Below are positions 1 to 7,611 of a stretch of DNA of 8,580 bases, in pieces (positions within the stretch are counted from its first letter, which is position 1; the number at the start of each line of letters is the position of its first letter). The stretch lies in the NCBI GenBank assembly GCA_937896105.1, contig CALBKR010000216.1, positions 1 to 8,580 on the forward strand. The letters run 5' to 3'. Position numbers and translations under genes: made by a program. The notes beneath the pieces are model-generated. The model had not been told where the DNA came from. It saw only the letters and a list, made by a program, of their open reading frames with translations, and searched no databases. This DNA is from an uncultured Bacteroidales bacterium. GTDB lineage: Bacteria; Bacteroidota; Bacteroidia; Bacteroidales; Bacteroidaceae.

Positions 1-1434
1 TGTAACCTCCAACAAGTTCTCACGCTCGACTCCCACATCGTAGCGAACCATATGGCTGTACTGCATTGAGTAGACAACTGCCATTATTATAAGTACCATA
101 GAAACTATAAACTGCAACGCTACAAGCCCCGAACGTAGAGCGCGGCCGGCTTTTGACTGGGCAAATCCTTTTCTGACGGCCAATGATGCATTGAAGTTTG
201 TGATGTAGAAAGCCGGATAGGCTGCAGCCATAACAGTCATCACCAATGCAACAGCAAGCACTATACCTATAACTCTGATATTCTTACCTATTGCCAGCGG
301 AGATGTTATATACTCCGAGATGAAGCCGCCATCAAGAGCTGAGACCATACACAGCGCCACAACAAGTGCAAGTACCACAATAGCAATCGCCTCAATAAAG
401 AAATTCAGGCGCAATGTCCACTGCCCGGCACCAAATACCTTACAGATATTTACTGTACGCATACGCACCGGTATAAGTGCCATAAAGAAATTGATAAAAT
501 TGATGAATGCGACAATGAGAATAACAAATGCAATTGCGAGAATGGTGTTTATGGTACTGCGTGAGGTACTGGGATAATCCTCGTAGCCACCGAAATACAT
601 ATCACCTAGAGGCACCAGTTTGAGCGGCATTTTAAAAAGCATATCCTTCTCTTTATCCGATAAAGTATTGCCTGTTGATGCGACATATTCGGCATAACGT
701 TCCTCGTTGAACTCAAGGAACTTATTCTTCCACAGAGCCACATACTCGGCCGCATCTGCACCCTCGCGCAACTTAACAAACACCGAGTAGTTCCAATTCG
801 AATTATCCATTCCATTCTCACGGTTGTCATTGCGGAAAATGTGACGTCCTGCAAGTATCGTATTCTCGGGAAAATCCTTGAATATCGCTACGACTGTAAG
901 TGGTGTTCCGGGTTTCAGTTCACCCTCTTCAAGGTTTATCACCGAACCGACGGTAATACCCATCGCATTGGCAGTACTCTCAGCTACCACTGCCGCATTC
1001 ATTTGCTTGAAATCTTCGGCATTGCCGGCAATTATATCAAATGAGAATATATCAAGCAGAGGAGCATTGCACCGCACCACATTGGCGTATCGTTTCTCAT
1101 AACTACCTTCATCGGGTCTCACCCAAACCACTCCATCATTGATGTAGCTGCACATCGATGCAATTTCCTCTACAATGGGCAATTCCTCAGCAGTTTCATA
1201 AGATATGGGGTTAGGTACGCTCGAACTCCAACCTCCCAAAGCCTCGTGATATGGCGAGAGCATATACACACGCTCGTAGTCCTTTATCGAATGGTTGAAG
1301 GTCATTGCATTGTAAACCTGAACCATAATCACATAGAATACCACAAACGCCATTGCGAGACCGAACAAATTGAGCAACGATGCAATCTTGTACCGCTTGA
1401 GTGTATCTATAAAATTCTTTATTGCTATTTTCAT
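1..1434 (-). CDS. Double-FtsX (MacB-like) ABC transporter permease B, C-terminus cut by window edge
   Basis: Inner-membrane permease of an efflux-type ABC transporter. The frame is open without a stop from the ATG at 1434 to base 1, giving 478 residues of a family that is usually about 780-810 long, so the second half lies outside the window. Hydrophobic segments are at about residues 19-38, 297-319, 345-366, 385-408 and 435-456. A large periplasmic MacB_PCD-like domain lies between the first two. The cytoplasmic coupling segment at about 319-336 (IPVRMRTVNICKVFGA) is followed by RLNFF, as in permease A. It is a clear paralogue of permease A: both begin with KNF...LKRY, share VIMVQV in TM1, and share an identical 14-bp stretch (401-414 and 3751-3764). 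The start lies 24 bp after the stop of the upstream permease relic, in the same frame, with no evident Shine-Dalgarno. It is the last gene of the operon visible here. The family call is secure; the substrate is unknown. Confidence 0.93.
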   Translation of the reverse strand, partial: MKIAIKNFIDTLKRYKIASLLNLFGLAMAFVVFYVIMVQVYNAMTFNHSIKDYERVYMLSPYHEALGGWSSSVPNPISYETAEELPIVEEIASMCSYINDGVVWVRPDEGSYEKRYANVVRCNAPLLDIFSFDIIAGNAEDFKQMNAAVVAESTANAMGITVGSVINLEEGELKPGTPLTVVAIFKDFPENTILAGRHIFRNDNRENGMDNSNWNYSVFVKLREGADAAEYVALWKNKFLEFNEERYAEYVASTGNTLSDKEKDMLFKMPLKLVPLGDMYFGGYEDYPSTSRSTINTILAIAFVILIVAFINFINFFMALIPVRMRTVNICKVFGAGQWTLRLNFFIEAIAIVVLALVVALCMVSALDGGFISEYITSPLAIGKNIRVIGIVLAVALVMTVMAAAYPAFYITNFNASLAVRKGFAQSKAGRALRSGLVALQFIVSMVLIIMAVVYSMQYSHMVRYDVGVERENLLEVT

Positions 1435-1458
1435 AGTTTCAAGTTTCTAAAAAGCTGA

Positions 1459-1625
1459 TTAATTTCCTGTTCTTATCATATCTACGGGGTTGGCATTTGC
1501 TGTGCACCACGACTGCAACAGCGCGACGGCTATACCCATTGACAAGGATAACAGACGTGCAATTGAATTGATGCGCTTTTTAAACAGATAGCGCATAGAA
1601 TAGTAAGATACCCATATAATACTTT
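1459..1625 (-). pseudogene. Relic of a third double-FtsX permease (C-terminal tail only)
   Basis: The gap between the ATPase and permease B is not empty. Read on the minus strand, it encodes a tail ending QSWCTANANPVDMIRTGN followed by TAA (1461-1459). This matches the conserved C-terminal signature of the permease family; permease A ends RSYKAANSNPVDAIQR. About 30 residues before it, VSYYSMRYLF and a short hydrophobic stretch (LLSLSMGIAVALL) resemble the final loop and last membrane helix, but the helix is several residues short, suggesting a small internal deletion. The frame runs upstream into the end of the ATPase gene and is closed by a TGA at 1647-1645, so no intact permease N-terminus exists. 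An ATG at 1596 would give a 45-residue peptide, but no start signal stands out. I infer that an extra permease gene once lay between the ATPase and permease B and was removed, leaving about 55 codons. A functional small membrane peptide is a less likely alternative. Confidence 0.75.
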
Positions 1626-2306
1626 TTACAGTTTGTTTGCCACATCAGTAACAATCTGGCCGTCGAACAGACAAATGGTGCGTGAAGCATACTGTGCATC
1701 GCGCTGCGAGTGGGTAACCATAATTATAGTAGTACCATCACGATTGAGTTCCTGAAGCAGATGCATTACCTCTTGGCCATTCTTTGAATCAAGATTACCT
1801 GTAGGCTCATCGGCAAGCACTAGTTTAGGATTGGAGACGACGGCACGAGCAATCGCCACACGCTGTTGTTGACCACCTGAAAGCTGTTGAGGGAAATGAG
1901 TTGCACGGTGCGAAATATTCATACGGTCAAGTATCTCATTCACACGCTTCTTGCGGTCGGAACCCTTAACGCCCATATACACAAGCGGAAGTTCGACATT
2001 CTCGAATACTGTCATCTCATCAATGAGATTGAACGATTGGAACACAAAACCGAGTTTGCCTTTGCGGAACTGTGTGCGCTCCCTCTCCTTGAGACTACCG
2101 ACCTCCTGTCCCAACAGGCTGTAGCTACCTCCGGTCGGATTGTCGAGCAAACCAAGGATATTCAACAAGGTCGACTTACCACAACCCGAAGGCCCCATTA
2201 CAGCCACAAATTCACCATTTTTCACTTCGAATGACACACCGTTGAGAGCAATTGTTTCAATTTCCTCTGTAAAGAAACTTTTCTTCAAATTTTCTACTTT
2301 AAGCAT
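1626..2306 (-). CDS. ABC transporter ATP-binding protein, LolD/MacB type
   Basis: Cytoplasmic ATPase that should power the permeases encoded on either side. It is 226 residues, the usual length for this family. All nucleotide-binding motifs are intact: Walker A GPSGCGKST at 38-46, Q-loop Gln90 in VFQSFNL, ABC signature LSGGQQQRVAIARA at 142-155, Walker B LVLADEPTGNLDS at 162-174, and switch His199 in VTHS. The LSGGQQQR signature and the ADEPTGNLDS block are characteristic of the LolD/MacB/FtsE-like branch that partners FtsX-fold permeases and works by mechanotransmission rather than direct substrate passage. The ATG at 2306 is the natural start: the protein begins at the first beta strand (MLKVENLKKSF) and the upstream 33 bp are A/T-rich with no Shine-Dalgarno, as usual in Bacteroidetes. 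The gene follows permease A by 33 bp and is immediately followed by a permease relic. It is unlikely to be specifically the lipoprotein transporter LolD, since an adaptor and a TolC protein are encoded in the same operon. Confidence 0.96.
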   Translation of the reverse strand: MLKVENLKKSFFTEEIETIALNGVSFEVKNGEFVAVMGPSGCGKSTLLNILGLLDNPTGGSYSLLGQEVGSLKERERTQFRKGKLGFVFQSFNLIDEMTVFENVELPLVYMGVKGSDRKKRVNEILDRMNISHRATHFPQQLSGGQQQRVAIARAVVSNPKLVLADEPTGNLDSKNGQEVMHLLQELNRDGTTIIMVTHSQRDAQYASRTICLFDGQIVTDVANKL

Positions 2307-2339
2307 AGTTGTAATTATTTTATATTGTTTATTTATTAT

Positions 2340-4772
2340 TTATCTCTGTATTGCATCCACCGGATTGCTGTTAGCGGCCTTGTAGGAGCGAAGCGTTACT
2401 GTAATTACCGTTATGAGCGCCACTACTGCAACGGCTAATACAAATACAAGGACGGACAACGGCGCCTGATAGGCAAACTGCGTACTCCAACGCTTTATAA
2501 GGATAATGCTAACCGGAATGGAGACAATAGAGCAGAGCGCCACAATGCGCAGATACTGCATATTGAACATCCCAAGAATAACGTATATCGATGCTCCATG
2601 AACACGGCGTATACCTATCTCACGACGACGGAACTGCGTCTCGAAGAGGACAAGCCCAAAAACTCCAATAACAGATATTACTATAGACAGCATTGTGAAC
2701 AGGATAAACAGCGAAGCAATATTCTTCTCGTCGGTATACTGCCACTCTAACTCCGACTCAAAGAATACAACATCATAACTGTCGGCCGGAGTATTTGGGG
2801 CAAACTCTGCTATTGTTTGCATAATGTATTCACGTACGACCTGGAGAGATGTTCCCGCAGCTGCACGTATATACATATTGCCGGGGAAATTCCAAGGATG
2901 CTTTCCAAATATGTAGAAAGCAAACGGCTCTATGTTGTACTGCATCGGACGGAAATTGAAATTCTCACAGATACCTACCACCTCGGCCTCATCACCAAGA
3001 TGACCTGTAATACCACACCCCACCTCAATTCCGAATTTGTCGGCACCATCCTTGTTAAAGATGAAAGCACCGTTGCCATACTCGTCATTACTGCGGAAAT
3101 TCCTGCCGTCTACAATATCAATTCCCATCATCTCAAGGAAATTCCACGAAACCGGGTAGCACTGGAAATATACCGGTTCACCATTCAATTCACGTCCCCA
3201 GCTCATCCTTTTTGGGGAGACGAGAGGACCATTGCCGAAACATACATCCAGAATGGCAGGATTGCTCTTGAGAGCATTGACAAATGCATCGCGACGCGTA
3301 TATGAAACTCCCTGTTCCTGATCATATCCGTCCCAAATGGCTTCATAAGGTACAGAGACCGTTAGAAGCCGCTCTTTCTGGAAACCCATATCATACCCTA
3401 ACATATACTCGTGTTGCCTATGCACAGACAACGAACAGATTATTAATGTTATTGAGATGAAATACTGTACGGCGAGCAGTGTGTAACGCAGACGACGTCC
3501 GGGTGCGGTTGTATAGAAACCACCAAGCACCATTGCCGGCGAGAAGCGTGTAATATACCAGGCCGGATAGATGCTTGCCACTACCCCGGCTACAACAGCA
3601 ATAGCTGCCACCGTGATGGCTACAGGCCAATTATCCAGAATATCAATATCTGTCGACAAATGTTTCACAAAAGGTGTCTCTGCAAACAGATAGACAAGCA
3701 GAACTGCACCGCCAAGTGCAATAAACACAAGCCCCACGGTCTCCATTAGGAAATTCAGGCGCAAGCCTAATGTCGGTGCACCGAATATCTTGTATGTGTT
3801 TATGGCGCGGATGCGTACAGGAATGAGAGCAAAGAAGAAATTGACGAAGTTAATGAGTGCAATTACCATAATCAGCACTGCTATGGCAAGCAAGGTGTAT
3901 GTAGTCGACTTGTTACCCGTTTTGTGCCTTGCCATACTCACGTCATCCGAAAAATAGAGTTCGGTCAACGGGTTAAGACGCGGATATACACGATTCATAG
4001 CCTCGGCGATATGTTCGGTGGAACCACCCTGTTCCCTCAACTGTTCAAGCAGGTAGCCTCTCAATTTCGTCTCTACGACAGAGGCTGAAGCCCCATCACT
4101 CAACTGCAGATAGTATGGAGTATTCCAGTTACCGGCATTCTCCTCCTCTTGAGGCTGCATACCGGCCCAGCCGTCACACTCATCAAGTATACTCGGTGCG
4201 GAAGGATCCTTGCACACGGCAACCACAGTTGCGGTCGCCCACCTTTCATCAGCGCCACGACCATAATACAGGACATCACCAGCCGAAAGACCGTATTTCT
4301 TTGCAACCGACTCTTTCAAGAGAATGGTATATGGATTTATGAAATCATCGAGCGAGCCCTCAATCACCTCGATACCGAATATATCCAAACCTTCACGTTC
4401 GCACTCGCAAAGACGAAAACGGTAGTTCTCGACATTTTCTCCACACTTTCTTGAATATTCCGGATAGACCTCTTCATAGCTGCCCGAAGGCCATATCGAA
4501 GCACATTTCTCAATCTCTGGCACAGCCTTACAGAGGTCATCGGGCAATTGGCGCGTCCAAGTCGTCGACCAGTACCCCTTCTCCCCCCAGTCTGGATATT
4601 CGAGACGATAGATATTCTCAGCATTCGGTATCGACTTATTGTAGGAGAAATCAAAATTTACCTGCACCATTATGAGATATACAGCAGCGAGCGCCACTGC
4701 CATACCGGCGATATTCAACACCGAAGATACAGTGTAGCGCTTCAACAGCATCATAAAGTTCTTTAAATACAT
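2340..4772 (-). CDS. Double-FtsX (MacB-like) ABC transporter permease A
   Basis: Complete 810-residue inner-membrane permease. It reads as two MacB-like units fused: TM1 at 19-37, periplasmic domain 38-293, then TM2-4 at about 294-316, 341-363 and 384-405; TM5 at 432-450, second periplasmic domain 451-685, then TM6-8 at about 686-709, 736-758 and 774-796. One chain therefore holds the equivalent of a MacB dimer and should pair with two copies of the ATPase. The second coupling segment is canonical (RRREIGIRRVHGAS, about 716-729). The first is diverged (IPVRIRAINTYKIFGA, about 317-332). It ends with the family tail AANSNPVDAIQR. The periplasmic domains are rich in cysteine: seven between residues 81 and 199 and four more at about 511, 538, 585 and 602. 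Its paralogue permease B has two in the corresponding first domain. The gene starts 25 bp after the adaptor gene and ends 33 bp before the ATPase. The substrate is unknown. Confidence 0.95.
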   Translation of the reverse strand: MYLKNFMMLLKRYTVSSVLNIAGMAVALAAVYLIMVQVNFDFSYNKSIPNAENIYRLEYPDWGEKGYWSTTWTRQLPDDLCKAVPEIEKCASIWPSGSYEEVYPEYSRKCGENVENYRFRLCECEREGLDIFGIEVIEGSLDDFINPYTILLKESVAKKYGLSAGDVLYYGRGADERWATATVVAVCKDPSAPSILDECDGWAGMQPQEEENAGNWNTPYYLQLSDGASASVVETKLRGYLLEQLREQGGSTEHIAEAMNRVYPRLNPLTELYFSDDVSMARHKTGNKSTTYTLLAIAVLIMVIALINFVNFFFALIPVRIRAINTYKIFGAPTLGLRLNFLMETVGLVFIALGGAVLLVYLFAETPFVKHLSTDIDILDNWPVAITVAAIAVVAGVVASIYPAWYITRFSPAMVLGGFYTTAPGRRLRYTLLAVQYFISITLIICSLSVHRQHEYMLGYDMGFQKERLLTVSVPYEAIWDGYDQEQGVSYTRRDAFVNALKSNPAILDVCFGNGPLVSPKRMSWGRELNGEPVYFQCYPVSWNFLEMMGIDIVDGRNFRSNDEYGNGAFIFNKDGADKFGIEVGCGITGHLGDEAEVVGICENFNFRPMQYNIEPFAFYIFGKHPWNFPGNMYIRAAAGTSLQVVREYIMQTIAEFAPNTPADSYDVVFFESELEWQYTDEKNIASLFILFTMLSIVISVIGVFGLVLFETQFRRREIGIRRVHGASIYVILGMFNMQYLRIVALCSIVSIPVSIILIKRWSTQFAYQAPLSVLVFVLAVAVVALITVITVTLRSYKAANSNPVDAIQR

Positions 4773-4797
4773 AGCTTCTGTTATTGTTGTAAAAATA

Positions 4798-6060
4798 CTA
4801 TTTTTCCAATATCAGCACATCCTTATCGCCAAAATTATCATATGAAGATGTTATGACTCTTTCGCCCTTTGAAAGCCCTCCGAGCACCTCATAGTAACGC
4901 GGATTCTGGCGCCCGATACGTATCTCGCGACGATATGCTTTCTCCCCGTCAGCGTCGACGACATAAATCCAGCGTCCACCCGTCTTTTGAAAGAATGCGC
5001 CACGTGGAATATATACGGCCTCAACCGGTTGCCCCAATTGCAGGTTTATGTTGTATGTCTGCCCCGAACGGATATTGTCGGGAAAATTTCCGACAAAAGC
5101 AAAATCGACACGGAATTTACCGTCACGTACCTCGGGATAGACTTTACGCAGTTGTATGTTATAGCTGTTATCCTGCCTCATAAATGAACCGTCAAGCCCC
5201 GTAACGACACGGTCGATATAATGTTCATCGACCATTGCAGTTACCTTATAGGATGAAAGATCGTTTATCTGGCCTATTGCACTACCCTGCTGTATTGTCT
5301 GCCCCAACAACACGATAAGCGAACCGATTTCACCGTCTATTGGCGCCTTAACGTTAAGGTTGTCGACCCGCTCACGTATCAATTGCATATTCAACTGCAT
5401 AGAGCGCAGGTTCTCATTGAGTTGCTCTACCTGCACGGTACGGTAGAGAGAGTCCTGTTTCTGACGCTCCTGCACAAGAGCGTAGCGACTCAAGGCGAGT
5501 TCGTAATCCTCTTTCGACTGCAGATACTCCTCCTTGGCAACAAGCTGCTCCCGATACAATTCCTCGTTCTGCTCATAAGAGCGTTGTTTGCGGTTCACCT
5601 CAAATTCGAGTTGCAACATCTCCTGACGCAGCGACAAGCGCTCCTGTTCCATAGATATGAGTGTATTGCGCAAGATATTCTGCTTCTCGGCAAGGTCGGC
5701 CTCAGACTGCAATATCTGCATTGACAATTGTTTGTTGGACATTTCTATTATTACATCACCAGCCTTTACCATTGCCCCCTCTTCGACAACAATACGCTCT
5801 ACCACACCTGTCTCTAATGGAGACAATTGCATCGATGTTACCGGTTGTACTGTGCCATTCAAACTCACATAATCGTTAAAATCACCCTCTTCGACATTGG
5901 AAATAGTCAATGTGGCAGGATTTACACGCAATGCCGAGGAGTCATCCTTCATAAACAGCCAAGTGACAAATACCACTAACAGAATTGTAAGCAAGTAGGG
6001 CAGATTCTTTTTCCGAAAAACGGCACGCCACCCCTTTTTCTTTTCTAATTTTATATCCAT
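4798..6060 (-). CDS. HlyD/MacA-family periplasmic adaptor (membrane fusion protein)
   Basis: Periplasmic adaptor linking the inner-membrane permease to the TolC channel. It has 420 residues. A basic cytoplasmic N-terminus (KLEKKKGW...FRKK) precedes a single membrane anchor at about 20-37. The first half of the lipoyl/biotinyl-like domain lies around 80-108 (ETGVVERIVVEEGAMVKAGDVI), a long alpha-helical coiled-coil hairpin at about 112-235 is rich in Leu, Gln, Glu and Arg, and the second lipoyl half is at about 238-266 (VKAPIDGEIGSL...GQ). A beta-barrel and membrane-proximal domain fill the rest, ending with the LSKGERVITSSYDNFGDKD block typical of the family. The anchor is a transmembrane helix, with no lipobox cysteine. 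The gene lies 57 bp after the TolC gene and 25 bp before permease A. The family is sure; whether it is closer to MacA or to other ABC-linked adaptors is not resolved. Confidence 0.95.
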   Translation of the reverse strand: MDIKLEKKKGWRAVFRKKNLPYLLTILLVVFVTWLFMKDDSSALRVNPATLTISNVEEGDFNDYVSLNGTVQPVTSMQLSPLETGVVERIVVEEGAMVKAGDVIIEMSNKQLSMQILQSEADLAEKQNILRNTLISMEQERLSLRQEMLQLEFEVNRKQRSYEQNEELYREQLVAKEEYLQSKEDYELALSRYALVQERQKQDSLYRTVQVEQLNENLRSMQLNMQLIRERVDNLNVKAPIDGEIGSLIVLLGQTIQQGSAIGQINDLSSYKVTAMVDEHYIDRVVTGLDGSFMRQDNSYNIQLRKVYPEVRDGKFRVDFAFVGNFPDNIRSGQTYNINLQLGQPVEAVYIPRGAFFQKTGGRWIYVVDADGEKAYRREIRIGRQNPRYYEVLGGLSKGERVITSSYDNFGDKDVLILEK

Positions 6061-6117
6061 AACCTTTTTAATATTTATTTTGGTAAGACTAATAGATTCA
6101 CCTGTGTGTAATATGCA

Positions 6118-7443
6118 TCACTCCACGGCAACAAATGGACGTCCATAGTAGTATTCGACTATACGTGCCTCTATATGATATTGAAGAAGAGAACGTAAAC
6201 GGTCGGACTTTGCCTGTAACAATGTGGTCGATGCACTTTGCAAATCAATGGCTGTAACAAGCCCCTTGGCAAACCTTGCAGCAACACCATCGTAAGCTAA
6301 CTGGGACGCTTCGACCTTCTTTTTAGCAAGTTCATACTGCTTTCCATAACCTTCCATCTGCCTGCAGGCCTGCACAACTTCGCTCTCAACGGCACTACGC
6401 ATAGCCGCCATCTCAAGTTCGGCATTGCGCAATGCATTACGAGAAGCATTTACCGACGCCTTTTGTCCCAAATTGGAAAAAATGGGAATTGACATTGAAA
6501 GACCGACATATCCTCCCATATTGTTTTTGAATTGTGAAAGGAAACCGGGATAGGCCATCCGGTTCCCAAAGCCTGTAAAATAGTTGGTATTTATGCCGGC
6601 CGAAAGACTTATCGTAGGAAACCATCCACCCTTTGCCTTCAGATAGTGTATTTTGCGTTCTTTAACTGCAAGTTCTGACAACTGTACCTGAACATTGTTG
6701 GATAGTGCATAACTCACTAATTCGGTCTCGGGAATAGGCTGTGGGACAAAATCACCAACTGCAAAGGCAACAACCTCAAGTTGAGCATCCTGCGGATAGT
6801 TCATCACATCACGTAGTTTTATACGAGCCATAGCAAGATTGTTCTGCTGTTCTGTGAGCAGATAGTCGTAGTTTGCCTCCTGCGATGCGACCTCGGCAAC
6901 CTCGGCTGCGCTTTTACGGCCGAGCACGTAGAGTTTCTGCGCCTGATGCAATATATCGCGTGATGCCGATAGATGCTCTTTGGCGATAGCCACCGTACCT
7001 TCATAATAGATAACATCTATATAAGCCCTCATAACCTCCATCGCAACATTGTCACGTGCTATCTGTAATTCGCTATGGCCACGCTGGCGCGCAACTTTAG
7101 ATGCACGTATTCCATTGACATAGCGCAAGCCGGCAAACAATGGCATTGATGCAGAAAGACTGTAGGAGTTACTGAATGTAGAGACCGTCGTATAGCTATT
7201 TATCTCAGGATTGATAGAACGTCCCAAATTTGTTGCAGCCGATACTCCTGCCGACACCGATGGGAAAAGCGATGCAACCGACTGTCTATAGTCCATCTTT
7301 GCGTCATCGAGAGCATTATGTTGCTTATTTACCGAAACAGAGTGTTTGATTGCATACTCCATACACTCTTCCATTGTCATTGTCTGCGCAGAAACAAAGA
7401 AGGCAGAACTTAAAACTGTAATTATTGCCAATATCCTTTTCAT
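6118..7443 (-). CDS. TolC-family outer-membrane efflux protein
   Basis: Outer-membrane exit duct of the tripartite transporter. I take the ATG at 7443 as start, giving 441 residues. It opens with a textbook Sec signal peptide (MKRILAIITVLSSAFFVSAQ, likely cleaved after residue 20), followed by MTMEECMEYAI, the usual first helix of Bacteroidetes TolC proteins. The frame extends upstream to a TTG at 7560, but that extension would bury the signal peptide behind 39 residues and would cross the sigma-54-like promoter. Two OEP repeats are visible, about 25-215 and 240-430, each with a Ser/Asn-rich beta-barrel portion (around 60-105 and 275-325, with PLFAGLR and IPIFSNLGQK) and long amphipathic helices. 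The protein ends EYYYGRPFVAVE. It is the first gene of the minus-strand operon, divergent from the hexosaminidase gene. Confidence 0.94.
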   Translation of the reverse strand: MKRILAIITVLSSAFFVSAQTMTMEECMEYAIKHSVSVNKQHNALDDAKMDYRQSVASLFPSVSAGVSAATNLGRSINPEINSYTTVSTFSNSYSLSASMPLFAGLRYVNGIRASKVARQRGHSELQIARDNVAMEVMRAYIDVIYYEGTVAIAKEHLSASRDILHQAQKLYVLGRKSAAEVAEVASQEANYDYLLTEQQNNLAMARIKLRDVMNYPQDAQLEVVAFAVGDFVPQPIPETELVSYALSNNVQVQLSELAVKERKIHYLKAKGGWFPTISLSAGINTNYFTGFGNRMAYPGFLSQFKNNMGGYVGLSMSIPIFSNLGQKASVNASRNALRNAELEMAAMRSAVESEVVQACRQMEGYGKQYELAKKKVEASQLAYDGVAARFAKGLVTAIDLQSASTTLLQAKSDRLRSLLQYHIEARIVEYYYGRPFVAVE

Positions 7444-7470
7444 AAACAAAAACTTTTTCTGCAAGACTCC

Positions 7471-7492
7471 GTGCCAAAACCGTGCCAAAACC
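7471..7492. repeat. Exact 11-bp tandem direct repeat (two copies)
   Basis: The plus strand reads GTGCCAAAACC twice in immediate succession, at 7471-7481 and 7482-7492. On the minus strand each unit contributes a GGTTTTGGCAC block. The repeat makes up most of the sigma-54-like promoter: the upstream unit supplies the -24 box and the downstream unit supplies the GC of the -12 box. A slippage-type duplication is a simple origin. Confidence 0.9.
7472..7488 (-). promoter_or_regulatory. Putative sigma-54 (-24/-12) promoter of the efflux operon
   Basis: On the minus strand the 17 bases read TTGGCACGGTTTTGGCA. Against the sigma-54 consensus YTGGCACGrNNNTTGCW there is one mismatch (TGGC instead of TTGC in the -12 box). 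The invariant GG (7486-7485) and GC (7474-7473) are exactly 10 bases apart, as RpoN requires. A start about 12 bases downstream falls near 7461, giving a leader of about 17 nt before the ATG at 7443. Such a promoter would need an AAA+ enhancer-binding activator (NtrC type); none is encoded in the window. The match is direct; its function is inferred. Confidence 0.72.
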
Positions 7493-7611
7493 AGCAATGC
7501 ATTAATTAACAAAACTTTAGCAAAAACAACAACATTATAAAGTGTAAAGAATTTAGACAATTAAGGGTATGATTTATTGACAATTGTATAAATTGGAGAA
7601 AAAGGTAAAAC

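Noticed and set aside
320..577. Plus-strand open frame of 85 codons
   Set aside because: It lies wholly inside permease B on the opposite strand, and its composition (Thr/Ile/Ala-rich, no domain) is that of an antisense shadow.
841..1102. Two overlapping plus-strand open frames (67 and 74 codons)
   Set aside because: They overlap each other and are antisense to the well-supported permease B periplasmic domain.
2817..3305. Plus-strand open frame of 162 codons, the longest antisense ORF
   Set aside because: Entirely antisense to permease A; the permease frame shows clear family structure here, and the antisense product has no recognisable domain or start context.
6061..6117. Possible terminator or promoter between the TolC and adaptor genes
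   Set aside because: No stable GC-rich stem followed by a T-run in the operon direction and no convincing promoter box; the spacing fits cotranscription.
7444..7560. N-terminal extension of the TolC protein from a TTG start
   Set aside because: It would displace the signal peptide and overlap the promoter; the ATG at 7443 explains the protein better.
7562..7600. Possible operator around ACAATTGT (7580-7587)
   Set aside because: The palindrome does not extend beyond eight A/T-rich bases, which is expected by chance in such sequence.
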